64,000 nucleotides of DNA, taken from NCBI RefSeq assembly GCF_014202335.1, contig NZ_JACHGP010000007.1, forward strand, positions 372,001-436,000. The letters are read 5' to 3'. Positions 43,698-51,668 of this stretch are shown here, piece by piece. This stretch comes from Mycobacterium sp. AZCC_0083 (GTDB lineage Bacteria > Actinomycetota > Actinomycetes > Mycobacteriales > Mycobacteriaceae). Under the pieces are notes generated by a model, which saw only the letters and a program-made list of their open reading frames with translations, did no database searches and was not told the origin of the DNA. Both the position numbers and the translations under genes were made by a program. The first letter of the stretch is position 1; every line of letters starts with the position of its first letter.

Positions 43698-44555
43698 CTA
43701 CACCATTTCGTGGGAGCCGGCCTTCAGGCGCCTGTCGAGTTCGCGGGCGACCAGTTCGCTCGCCAGTTCCACCGACCTGCGTGGATCAGCGCCCGCGGCG
43801 CGATTGGCTACGTAGCACGACGTGAACATGTCGCCGGCACCCGTCGTCTGCACGCCCTCGACGCGCCATGCGGCAGGCACGCGGACGACGGTGTCGTCGG
43901 TGTAGATGTCACATCCCTCGGATCCGTAGGTGACGAGGATTTCGGGAACGCCGAGTCGTTTGGCCGTCGACTCGTCGAACGCGCCGTCGGCAACGATGAC
44001 CGCTTCGTCCTCGGCGAGCTTGAGGACACTGAGGTGGCAGAGCAGTTCGGGCGGATAGTGGCGGTCGACGACGAGCGGTCCCAGCCGATCGGCGCGAACG
44101 AGGCCTTGTCCGTCGTAGGCGACCCGATGGCCTCGTTCGGCGAGCAAGGCCAAGGTGCTCGCCGGGAAGTCCGTGCGCAGCAGCGGTGCGAGGTGCACCC
44201 ACGTCGTGTCGGGATCGGCGGCTTCGATCTCCGACCGGCCCCATACGGGACCTATCGCGTCGACCGACATCTGGCGGTGATCCACGTCTTCGTAGTCGAG
44301 GCGGAACGCGCTCGTCCGGTCTGCGGGCAGGATCCGGACGATCGAGCCGAAGCGAACGAGCAGCGACTCGAACAGGGCATGGTCCGCTTCGGCGGCCAGC
44401 GCAACGATGTGGCCGTGTCCGCCTGCGGCCTGCAAGGCGACTCCGGAGAACGAGGCGCAGCCGCCAGGACTCTTCGGCGCGCCGTTGATGACGTCGATCG
44501 CCAAGTTGCCCAGCACGGTCACGCCAGGGGCGAGCTTGACGCGATGTCGCGGCAC
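43698..44555 (-). CDS. PfkB-family carbohydrate kinase
   Basis: 285 residues from a GTG at 44555. The start TVLGNLAIDVINGAPKSPGGCASFSGVALQAAGG shows the sugar-binding glycine pair, and VQTTGAGDMFTSCYVANRAAG near 240 holds the catalytic Asp. The arrangement GG-x-ASF resembles the myo-inositol kinase branch of PfkB proteins more than ribokinase. Placed at the edge of a large inositol region, an inositol or inositol-derivative kinase is a reasonable guess. The sugar is not proven by sequence. Confidence 0.8.
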   Translation of the reverse strand: MPRHRVKLAPGVTVLGNLAIDVINGAPKSPGGCASFSGVALQAAGGHGHIVALAAEADHALFESLLVRFGSIVRILPADRTSAFRLDYEDVDHRQMSVDAIGPVWGRSEIEAADPDTTWVHLAPLLRTDFPASTLALLAERGHRVAYDGQGLVRADRLGPLVVDRHYPPELLCHLSVLKLAEDEAVIVADGAFDESTAKRLGVPEILVTYGSEGCDIYTDDTVVRVPAAWRVEGVQTTGAGDMFTSCYVANRAAGADPRRSVELASELVARELDRRLKAGSHEMV

Positions 44556-44672
44556 CGATCGGTCTCCTGGGTGTTGGTCGGCGCTCTCGTCGTCGCCAAT
44601 GGGGCGAAATGGTAGTCCCGATTCCCGACAATCGACGATTCAGACGCTCGGTCGCCGACGAATCGGCCTGAT

Positions 44673-45110
44673 CTACAGGCGAGCCGAAGGCTGTTTCGGC
44701 GGCTGCGCGAACGGGCTGGCCTTGATCACCGGAAGCGGGAAACTGTGGTCGGTTTCCGTGGCATCGATGCTGTCGTACAGGCCGACGGTATATACGCCCG
44801 CGGACTGCACCGTCATCGACAAGTGGTGGACGAAGACGCGGAACTTGACGGGTACGCCCGGGTTGTCGGGCCAGTGCCAGGCGCACTCGAACGCGGCGAG
44901 TCGTTCACCCTTTGCCGACTTGGCGACGACGTACAGGCGCGGGTCGTAGTCGGTGCCCCCCTTGGTGTACACGGCGAGCACCAGCGGCACGGTGATCTGT
45001 GCGGGGAAGCTGGTGACGTGGGCACTGGTCATCGGGAAGCCGTCCGTCGTGACGCCGCCCGATTCCTCCAGCACTGCCTTCAATGACGGCGCGAACGCGA
45101 TGACCTGCAT
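44673..45110 (-). CDS. Hypothetical protein, possibly DUF6941-like
   Basis: 145 residues from the ATG at 45110, selected because AAGGGGGA lies 7 bases upstream; the longer frame lacks a site. The sequence MQVIAFAPSLKAVLEESGGVTTDGFPMTSAHVTSFPAQITVPLVLAVYTKGG... looks like a small all-beta domain, with later strands YDPRLYVVAKSAKGERL and VFVHHLSMTVQSAGVYTVGLYD. It recalls the DUF6941 beta-sandwich family. No motif gives a function. It stands between the kinase and the LacI gene on the same strand. Confidence 0.65.
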   Translation of the reverse strand: MQVIAFAPSLKAVLEESGGVTTDGFPMTSAHVTSFPAQITVPLVLAVYTKGGTDYDPRLYVVAKSAKGERLAAFECAWHWPDNPGVPVKFRVFVHHLSMTVQSAGVYTVGLYDSIDATETDHSFPLPVIKASPFAQPPKQPSARL

Positions 45111-45168
45111 GGTTTCCCCCTTGAACCTCGAGAGTCCGGGATTCAATGCAGACCTTAGCCAGCTACGG

Positions 45169-46173
45169 CTAGCTCGGGAGGTTGTACGGCGTGATGACCT
45201 GGATGGGTACGGGCCGCACGGGCTCGGCAGGCAGCGCGCCGCGTTCCTGCAGGAGAAGCCGCAGCGCGAGCCGGGCGTCGGCGCGCAGGTCGTTGTGCAG
45301 CACCACCGAGATGCGGCCGTCCCGAAGCAGCCGTCGGTTGTCGGCGTCGAGATCGTGCGCGATGAAGACCCTGCAGGGGCGTCCCAATCGCTCGAACGCC
45401 GCGACGGTGGCGGTGTTGCCGCCGCCGACCGAGTAGACCGCTTCCACGCCAGGATTCCGGTCGAGCGCGTCGAGGACGAGCCGTTGGTTGGTCGCGTCGA
45501 TGCCGTCGCTCTCGCTCACCTCGACGATCCCGCGGCCCGATCCGCGCAACGCCGACCGGAATCCGACTTCGCGCTCACCTTCGCCGCGGAACACCGTCCT
45601 GCTGAGCGTGATCAGGACGTCCGACGGTGTCGCGCCGAGCCACTGGTCCACCAGATAGGCCGCGGTGACGCCCGCGCCGTGGTTGTCGATGCCGACGTAC
45701 CCGCATCGCGAACTGGTCGGCACGTCGGTCGCGTATGTCACCACGGGCACGCCGGACGCGACCAGCCGGTCGACGGCCTCCGCCACCTCGGGCTCGTCCT
45801 GTGCCTTGAGTACGACGCCGTGGCTGCCGCGAAGCCGTCCGAGGGCGTCCACCATCTGGGCGCTTGACCCCGATTCCCAGAGGTGGAAACGGGCGCGCAG
45901 CATGGCGGGGGCGAATGCGGGCAGCTCGGCTTCGACCGCCGCCCTGAATGCGTCGGAGAACCGCTGGGGCGTCTGCATCACCACGTCGATCAGATAGCGG
46001 CGGCCGTTGAGGCGCAGTTGCGCGCGTTGCTTGTCCAGGTCCGCGATTGCCTGCGCGACCTCGGCGCGGGTGTTCTCCCTGACGCCGGGGCGGTCGTTGA
46101 GGACACGGTCGACGGTCGCCTCGCTGAGGCCGGACTGTTGGGCGATCTCACGGACCTTGTACCGGTGCGGCAT
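45169..46173 (-). CDS. LacI-family regulator with sugar-binding domain
   Basis: 334 residues from the ATG at 46173 with GAGGAGAGG upstream; the longer frame adds 23 unlikely residues. The LacI headpiece is YKVREIAQQSGLSEATVDRVLNDRPGVRENTRAEVAQAI, and the rest is a periplasmic-binding-protein fold (AHDLDADNRRLLRDGRISVVLHNDLRADARLALRLLL). It resembles the LacI regulators linked to sugar or inositol ABC systems. It faces the PhyH-iolG-iolE operon with 165 bases between, so it is the likely controller of that operon. Confidence 0.88.
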   Translation of the reverse strand: MPHRYKVREIAQQSGLSEATVDRVLNDRPGVRENTRAEVAQAIADLDKQRAQLRLNGRRYLIDVVMQTPQRFSDAFRAAVEAELPAFAPAMLRARFHLWESGSSAQMVDALGRLRGSHGVVLKAQDEPEVAEAVDRLVASGVPVVTYATDVPTSSRCGYVGIDNHGAGVTAAYLVDQWLGATPSDVLITLSRTVFRGEGEREVGFRSALRGSGRGIVEVSESDGIDATNQRLVLDALDRNPGVEAVYSVGGGNTATVAAFERLGRPCRVFIAHDLDADNRRLLRDGRISVVLHNDLRADARLALRLLLQERGALPAEPVRPVPIQVITPYNLPS

Positions 46174-46207
46174 CGCTGTCCTCTCCTCCCGTTCCCCACT
46201 TCTTCCC

Positions 46208-46265
46208 GCGAGCAGACGCAAAGGGCCCTGAAATGCCCGCATTGGGGGCCATTTGTGTCTGCTCG
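46208..46265. repeat. Palindromic repeat, copy 2
   Basis: GCGAGCAGACGCAAAGGGCC (46208-46227) is complementary, with two changes (one of them G-U), to the sequence at 46246-46265, and an inner AATGC/GCATT hairpin (46232-46236 and 46239-46243) fills the loop. It shares GCGAGCAGACG, AAAG, CCCTGAAA and the matching outer right arm with the element at 29474-29534. It lies in the divergent gap between the LacI gene and the PhyH operon. Confidence 0.8.
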
Positions 46266-46338
46266 CCGAGAATCTTGAGGTGTTTTTGATGGCTTTCTGG
46301 TGTTGATTGCGGTGCGGGTCACCACAAGACTAAGGGCC

Positions 46339-47502
46339 ATGGCAACACCACTGACCACTGCGAACCGCGCGTGGATCGAGGACACGGACTGCGACCTCGA
46401 CGACTTCCGCGCACTGGTGTCTCAGGACACGGACGTGAACGACTTTCCGCTGGCGGCCGACGTCCGCGAGGGCGCGCTGGTCTACTCCGCCGAGACGGTG
46501 GCGCGCGCCGGCCGGCACGCCCTGCAGACCGAGCTGATCCGCGCCCTCGCCGACGGCCCTGGCGTCGTGGTGTTCGAGGATGCCGTCGATCCGGCAGTCG
46601 TCGACCGCGCCAGCGAGGCGTTCACCGCGCTCATCGCCGCCCAGCGCGCCGAGGGCACCGCCGCAGGCGACCACTTCGGCAAGGCAGGCGCCAACGACCG
46701 GATCTGGAACGCCGCGCAGAAACTCGCGCTGCACGCACCCGAAGTCTTCGCCGAGTACTACGCCACCGACGCCATCGCACTGGTGTCGCAGGCCTGGCTC
46801 GGCCCGCGGTATCAGGTCACCTCGCAGGTCAACGTCGTCAATCCCGGTGGCGCGGCGCAGATTCCGCATCGCGACTACCACCTCGGCTTCGTCAACGTCG
46901 ACCAGCTGGCGGCCTACCCCGCGCACATGCACCGGATGTCGCCTGCCCTCACGCTGCAGGGTGCTGTCGCGCACTGCGACATGCCGCTGGAGAGCGGGCC
47001 GACGATGTTGCTGCCCCACTCGCAGAAGTTCGTTGGCGGCTACATCGCGTTCTACCGCCAGGACTTCATCGAATACTTCGCCGCCCACCAGGTGCAGGTA
47101 CCGCTGCGCAAGGGTGACGCGGTGTTCTTCAACCCGGCGCTCATGCACGGGGCTGGCGCCAACACGTCGACCGACATCTCGCGGATGGCCAACCTGCTGC
47201 AGATCTCGTCGCCGTTCGGGCGCGCCATGGAGACGCTGGACCGCAGCGCGATGGTGCGGGCCATCTACCCTGCGCTGCTGGCGATGAAGGCCGCAGGACG
47301 CTCGGAGGGCGAACTCCGCAACGCGGTCAACGCGACCGCGGAGGGCTATCCGTTCCCCACCAACCTCGACAGCGACCAGCCGATCGGCAGCCTGGCACCG
47401 CCCAGCCAGGTCGACACCGTGCTGGCCGCACTGGCCGACGATCTCACCCCCGCAGCACTCGACATCGCACTCAGCGAGCAGAACGAACGGAGAATGCCAT
47501 GA
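46339..47502 (+). CDS. Phytanoyl-CoA dioxygenase (PhyH) family Fe(II)/2-oxoglutarate oxygenase
   Basis: 387 residues from the ATG at 46339 (AAGGG upstream). The double-stranded beta-helix shows the metal motif HxD in IPHRDYHLGF, a distal His in NPALMHGAGAN and the 2-oxoglutarate-binding Arg in DISRMANLLQ. It hydroxylates an unactivated carbon using oxygen and 2-oxoglutarate. It opens a five-gene translationally coupled operon of inositol-type enzymes (ATGA overlap with iolG). An oxygenase in this position suggests entry of a methylated or otherwise modified polyol. The substrate is not known. Confidence 0.85.
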   Translation: MATPLTTANRAWIEDTDCDLDDFRALVSQDTDVNDFPLAADVREGALVYSAETVARAGRHALQTELIRALADGPGVVVFEDAVDPAVVDRASEAFTALIAAQRAEGTAAGDHFGKAGANDRIWNAAQKLALHAPEVFAEYYATDAIALVSQAWLGPRYQVTSQVNVVNPGGAAQIPHRDYHLGFVNVDQLAAYPAHMHRMSPALTLQGAVAHCDMPLESGPTMLLPHSQKFVGGYIAFYRQDFIEYFAAHQVQVPLRKGDAVFFNPALMHGAGANTSTDISRMANLLQISSPFGRAMETLDRSAMVRAIYPALLAMKAAGRSEGELRNAVNATAEGYPFPTNLDSDQPIGSLAPPSQVDTVLAALADDLTPAALDIALSEQNERRMP

Positions 47503-48506
47503 CCACCCTCGGCGTAATCGGGCTCGGCCGCATCGGCGCCTTCCACACTGAAACCCTCAGTGGGATCGAGGGTCTCGACGGGTTGGTGATCACCGACGAG
47601 TGCACCGACGTCGCCCATGCGGTGGCCACCAAGTACGGCGTCAAGGCGGTCGACACGGTGGAGGAGCTGCTGTCCTCGGGTGTGGACGGGATCGTGGTCG
47701 CGGCTGCAACCCCGGCACACGCGGAGCTGACGCTGGCCGCCGTCGAGCGCGGCATCCCGACGTTCTGCGAGAAGCCGATCGCGTCCACCGCCGCGGAGAG
47801 CGCGCGGGTCGCCGAGGTGATCGCGAAATCCGGTGTGCCCGTGCAGGTCGGCTACCAGCGCCGGTACGACGCCGCGTTCGCCGCGGCCAAGCGCGCCGTC
47901 GACGAGGGGGCGCTCGGCACCCTGCACACGGTGCGCAGCACCACGATGGACCCCGCTCCCCCGCCGATGGACTACATCAAGACCTCGGGCGGCATCTTCC
48001 GCGACTGCGCCGTCCACGACTTCGACGTGCTGAACTGGATCACCGGGCAGCGCGCCGTCGAGGTGTACGCCACAGGAACCGTCCAGGGCGATCCCCTGTT
48101 CGCGGAGTACGCCGACGTCGACACCGCCGCCGTCGTGGTGACGTTCGACGGCGGAGCACTCGGCGTGGTGTCCAACGCACGATACAACGCCCGCGGCTAC
48201 GACTGCCGCTTGGAGATCCACGGCTTCGACGACAGCGTGGTGGCCGGCTGGGACCAGGGCGTTCCGCTGCGAAACATGGATCCGCTCAATGACTTTCCGG
48301 CGGGCCCCGCGCACCACTTCTTCATGGACCGCTTCACCGCGGCATTCCGCGCGGAGCTGACCGAGTTCGTCCAGGTCGCGCAGGGTGGCCCGATCCGCGG
48401 GGCCACGGTGGCGGACGCGGTCGAGGTCGCCTGGCTCGCCGAAGCCGCCACTGAGTCCCTTCGCAGGCATGCACCGGTCACGATCGCCGAGGTGCGGAAC
48501 TCGTGA
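47499..48506 (+). CDS. iolG: Inositol 2-dehydrogenase-like oxidoreductase (Gfo/Idh/MocA)
   Basis: 335 residues overlapping the PhyH stop. Rossmann motif GVIGLGRIGAFHTETL, the EKP motif CEKPIAS (near 95), and the active-site segment GGIFRDCAVHDFDVLNWITG with catalytic Asp and His. This matches inositol dehydrogenases (IolG), which oxidise myo-inositol or scyllo-inositol to 2-keto-inositol with NAD+. It is followed by an IolE-like dehydratase with a 4-base overlap, supporting the role. Other inositol isomers are possible substrates. Confidence 0.85.
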   Translation: MTTLGVIGLGRIGAFHTETLSGIEGLDGLVITDECTDVAHAVATKYGVKAVDTVEELLSSGVDGIVVAAATPAHAELTLAAVERGIPTFCEKPIASTAAESARVAEVIAKSGVPVQVGYQRRYDAAFAAAKRAVDEGALGTLHTVRSTTMDPAPPPMDYIKTSGGIFRDCAVHDFDVLNWITGQRAVEVYATGTVQGDPLFAEYADVDTAAVVVTFDGGALGVVSNARYNARGYDCRLEIHGFDDSVVAGWDQGVPLRNMDPLNDFPAGPAHHFFMDRFTAAFRAELTEFVQVAQGGPIRGATVADAVEVAWLAEAATESLRRHAPVTIAEVRNS

Positions 48507-49366
48507 TCAAGATTGCCGGGGCGCCGATCTCGTGGGGCGTCTGCGAGGTACCTGGCTGGGGCTACCAGTTGGCACCCGACCGTGTACTGACCGAGATGCG
48601 CGGATCAGGCCTGACCGCAACGGAACTCGGCCCCGAGGGCTTCCTGCCGACGGATGTCGACGAGTTGAAGTCCGTCCTGCGGTCCCATGACCTGGCGTGT
48701 GTCGGCGGCTTCGTGCCGGTCGTGCTGTTCGACGACGCTCGTGATCCCGCCGACGACCTCGCCGGGCCGCTCGAATCACTGGTCGCCGCCGGAGCAGGCG
48801 TCGTCGTGCTCGCCGCAACGACCGGATCCGACGGCTACGACTCGCGTCCCGTCCTCGACGAGGCGCAGTGGTCGACACTGCTCGCCAACCTGGACCGGCT
48901 GGCGACGATCGTCGCCGACCGTGGCTTGCTTGCCGTGCTGCATCCGCACGTCGGCACCATGGTGGAGACCCGCGCAGACGTCGACCGGGTGCTTGCCGGG
49001 TCATCCATCCCGCTGTGTCTGGACACCGGGCACCTGCTGATCGGTGGCACCGATCCGCTGGAGCTGGCCAAGGCCGTGCCGAATCGCATTGCGCACACCC
49101 ACCTCAAGGACGTCGACGCCGCGCTGGCCGCCAAGGTGCAGTCGGGTGAGCTGACGTACACCGACGCCGTCCGGGCCGGGATGTACACCCCGCTCGGCTC
49201 GGGCGACGTCGACATCGCGGGCATCGTCTCGGTATTGCGCGACAACGGCTTCGACGGCTGGTTCGTGCTCGAGCAGGACACCATCCTGGATGGCGAGCCT
49301 GCCGGTGAAGGTCCGGTGCGCGACGTGCTGGCCAGCGTCGCCTTCCTCCAGGCAGTCGCCGGATGA
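48503..49366 (+). CDS. iolE: IolE-like 2-keto-inositol dehydratase (TIM barrel)
   Basis: 287 residues from a GTG overlapping the iolG stop. The start IKIAGAPISWGVCEVPGWGYQLAPDRVLTEMR is the IolE signature, and metal-binding residues appear in VLHPHVGTMVET, CLDTGHLLIGG and IAHTHLKDVD. IolE removes water from 2-keto-myo-inositol to give 3D-trihydroxycyclohexane-1,2-dione, the substrate of IolD at the right end of the window. The C-terminal phrase WFVLEQDTIL is also typical. Coupled to both neighbours by 4-base overlaps. Confidence 0.86.
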   Translation: MIKIAGAPISWGVCEVPGWGYQLAPDRVLTEMRGSGLTATELGPEGFLPTDVDELKSVLRSHDLACVGGFVPVVLFDDARDPADDLAGPLESLVAAGAGVVVLAATTGSDGYDSRPVLDEAQWSTLLANLDRLATIVADRGLLAVLHPHVGTMVETRADVDRVLAGSSIPLCLDTGHLLIGGTDPLELAKAVPNRIAHTHLKDVDAALAAKVQSGELTYTDAVRAGMYTPLGSGDVDIAGIVSVLRDNGFDGWFVLEQDTILDGEPAGEGPVRDVLASVAFLQAVAG

Positions 49367-50352
49367 CGCTGCGCATCGGGGTGCTCGGCGCGTCGCGGAT
49401 CGCGGAGTCGGCGATCGTCGGGCCCGCCGCCGAACTCGGACACCGGTTGGTGGCGGTGGCGGCGCGGGACCGGTCGCGGGCGGAGTCCTTCGCCGAGAAG
49501 TACGGCGTGGAGCGTGTCGTCGCGTCGTATCAGGACGTGATCGACGATCCCGAGGTGGACGTCGTCTACAACCCGTTGGCGAACTCGCTGCATGCGCCGT
49601 GGAACCTCGCCGCGATCATCGCGGGCAAGCCGGTTTTGAGCGAAAAGCCCTTCGCGCGTGACCAATCCGAGGCCCGACGCGTCGCGGACGTCGCGGGTGC
49701 CGCGGGTGTCACCGTGCTGGAGGGTTTCCACTACTTCTTCCATCCCGTCACCCAGCGTGCGTTCGAGCTTGCCGCCGACGGCACCCTCGGCGAGGTGACC
49801 CACGTCGAGGTGCGGATGGCGATGCCCCCACCCGACGACGGCGATCCACGCTGGTCGCTCGAGATGGCTGGGGGCGCACTGATGGACCTCGGCTGCTACG
49901 GCCTACACATCATGCGGTCGCTCGGCCGGCTGGGCGTGCCCGGCGTCGACGGGCGGCCGTCGATCACCCGCGCACACGCCGAGCAACGCACTCCCGGGGT
50001 GGATGCCTGGTGCGACGTCGAGGTCGCCTTCCCAGGCGGCGCCACCGGTCTGTCCGCCAATTCGATGGTGGGAGACCACCACTCGCACACGATCCGGATC
50101 GTCGGCACGGCTGGGGACGTGCTGGTGCACGACTTCATCACGCCGAGCACCGACGACCGCTTGACCATCACCACTCCGGTTGGCATCACCGTGGAGCGCC
50201 TTGGCACCCGGCCGTCCTATACCTACCAGTTGGAGGCCTTCGCCGCCCACGTGCAGCATGGCGCTCCCCTGCCGTTCGGCTCCGCCGACGCCGTGGCGAA
50301 CATGGCGTTCGTGGACGCCGCGTATCGCGCGGCCGGCATGGAATCCCGATGA
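49363..50352 (+). CDS. Second Gfo/Idh/MocA oxidoreductase
   Basis: 329 residues, ATG overlapping the iolE stop. Rossmann motif IGVLGASRIAESAIVGPA, EKP motif SEKPFARDQSEAR (near 95) and GFHYFFHPVTQRAFEL. The catalytic segment is GGALMDLGCYGLHIMRSLG with the Gfo/Idh Tyr/His pattern, nearer to the xylose or 1,5-anhydro-sugar dehydrogenase branch than to classic IolG. It may oxidise a different inositol isomer or a sugar-like intermediate. Fourth gene of the coupled operon. Confidence 0.82.
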   Translation: MTLRIGVLGASRIAESAIVGPAAELGHRLVAVAARDRSRAESFAEKYGVERVVASYQDVIDDPEVDVVYNPLANSLHAPWNLAAIIAGKPVLSEKPFARDQSEARRVADVAGAAGVTVLEGFHYFFHPVTQRAFELAADGTLGEVTHVEVRMAMPPPDDGDPRWSLEMAGGALMDLGCYGLHIMRSLGRLGVPGVDGRPSITRAHAEQRTPGVDAWCDVEVAFPGGATGLSANSMVGDHHSHTIRIVGTAGDVLVHDFITPSTDDRLTITTPVGITVERLGTRPSYTYQLEAFAAHVQHGAPLPFGSADAVANMAFVDAAYRAAGMESR

Positions 50353-51122
50353 CTTTTCAGCTGGCCGTCAGCGCCGAGATGGTGTTCACCGAACTGCCGT
50401 TCATCGAGCGGGTACGTCGCATCCACGACCTCGGCTTCGCGGTCGAGATCTGGAGTTGGGACGACAAGGACCTAGCCGCGCTGCGAGCCACGGGCGCGAC
50501 CTTCACCTCGATGACCGGGTATCTGCACGGTGACCTCATCGACGCCGCGACCGCCGACGAGGTGGTGCGTACCGCCGAGCTGTCCATCAAGGCCGCCGAA
50601 ACCCTTGGCGTGACACGGTTGAACCTGCATACCGCGGAGTTGGTCGACGGCAATGCGGCGCGGCCACGGCGGCGCGCCACCGGCCCGATGTGGCTCACCG
50701 CGCTGCGCACCCTCGACCGTCTTGGCGACCTCGGCGCCGCCAACGGCGTCACGTTCTGCGTGGAGAACCTCAACACGATCGTCGATCACCCTGGCGTACC
50801 GCTGGCGCGGGCGAAGGACACCCATGCACTGATCGAGGCCGTCGCCCATCCGAACGTCAAGATGATGCTCGACCTCTATCACGCGCAGATCGGCGAGGGG
50901 AACCTGATCGAACTCGTCCGCAGGTGCGGCGACGCGATCGGCGAGATCCAGGTGGCCGACGTCCCCGGCCGCTGCGAACCGGGCACCGGCGAGATCCACT
51001 ACCCCGCGATCGCACGGGCATTGCGCGACATGGGGTTCCACGGCACCGTCGGCCTGGAGGGCTGGGCATCCGGCGACAGCGTCGCGGCACTCGAGGCGTT
51101 CCGCGCTGCGTTCACGGTCTAA
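50349..51122 (+). CDS. Hydroxypyruvate isomerase/IolI-like TIM-barrel isomerase
   Basis: 257 residues, ATG overlapping the previous stop. It reads as an AP-endonuclease-2-like TIM barrel: LAVSAEMVFTELPFIERVRRIHDLGFAVEIWSWDDKDL at the start, VTFCVENLNTIVDHPG and MMLDLYHAQIGEGNLIELVRRCGDAIGEIQVADVPGRCEPGTGEIHYPAIARAL at the metal-binding face. This pattern is that of Hyi (hydroxypyruvate isomerase) and its relatives. In an inositol context an isomerase of a keto-inositol or of a three-carbon product is possible. A broken relative lies at 55656-56109. Confidence 0.83.
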   Translation: MTFQLAVSAEMVFTELPFIERVRRIHDLGFAVEIWSWDDKDLAALRATGATFTSMTGYLHGDLIDAATADEVVRTAELSIKAAETLGVTRLNLHTAELVDGNAARPRRRATGPMWLTALRTLDRLGDLGAANGVTFCVENLNTIVDHPGVPLARAKDTHALIEAVAHPNVKMMLDLYHAQIGEGNLIELVRRCGDAIGEIQVADVPGRCEPGTGEIHYPAIARALRDMGFHGTVGLEGWASGDSVAALEAFRAAFTV

Positions 51123-51583
51123 CCGCCGAACCGGGCCGCGAGGCGCTCCAGGGTCGACGTGATGCCGTCGGCATTCTGCGTGTGCATGCCGAAGAACTCC
51201 AGGAGCCTAGGCGCCTTGTGGATGCTGTAGTCGAACGTCTCGGTGACTTCCGTGGTGCCGGGCGCAGTCTCCATCAGGTCCCAGCGCCAGCGGTGGCCCA
51301 TCGGATGCTGCCACTCCACGACCCTATCGTCGTCGACCTCGGTGACGGTCGAGGTGATCTTGTACGGCACTCCCCACTGCCTCATCCCGACCGTGAACTT
51401 GTCGCCCACCGCAAGGTGATGAGGTCCCCTGATCGGGATGTCGCGCATCGTGCCGGACCCATCGAGCTCCGGATGCCGGTGCGGATCGACGACGAGCGCG
51501 AAGATCTCCGCTGCGGACGCTGTGACCAGGACTCGCCTGACGACGCGTCTTGGGCCAGCGTCGACCACCAACACGGCTGACAC
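51119..51583 (-). CDS. SRPBCC/polyketide cyclase-like protein
   Basis: 154 residues from a GTG at 51583; the frame is open to 51670, so the start is uncertain, and no good ribosome site is seen. The fold is a START/SRPBCC barrel: VVRRVLVTASAAEIFALVVDPHRHPELDGSGTMRD at the start and TEVTETFDYSIHKAPRLLEFFG at the end. These proteins bind hydrophobic ligands and their role is usually unclear. It converges on the isomerase gene with a 4-base overlap and is divergent from the alcohol dehydrogenase gene. Confidence 0.78.
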   Translation of the reverse strand: MSAVLVVDAGPRRVVRRVLVTASAAEIFALVVDPHRHPELDGSGTMRDIPIRGPHHLAVGDKFTVGMRQWGVPYKITSTVTEVDDDRVVEWQHPMGHRWRWDLMETAPGTTEVTETFDYSIHKAPRLLEFFGMHTQNADGITSTLERLAARFGG

Positions 51584-51668
51584 AGTGGCCGATGATACGG
51601 GTCCGCAGACACGCGACGCTGCTACTCTGCCCGGAATATCCGCTCGACTGTGAAGGTTTGGGTCAAGC

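Noticed and set aside
50010..50348. Open frame extending the Hyi-like isomerase 113 codons upstream
   Set aside because: That part is arginine-rich and overlaps the second Gfo/Idh gene. The ATG at 50349 overlaps its stop and starts the conserved domain.
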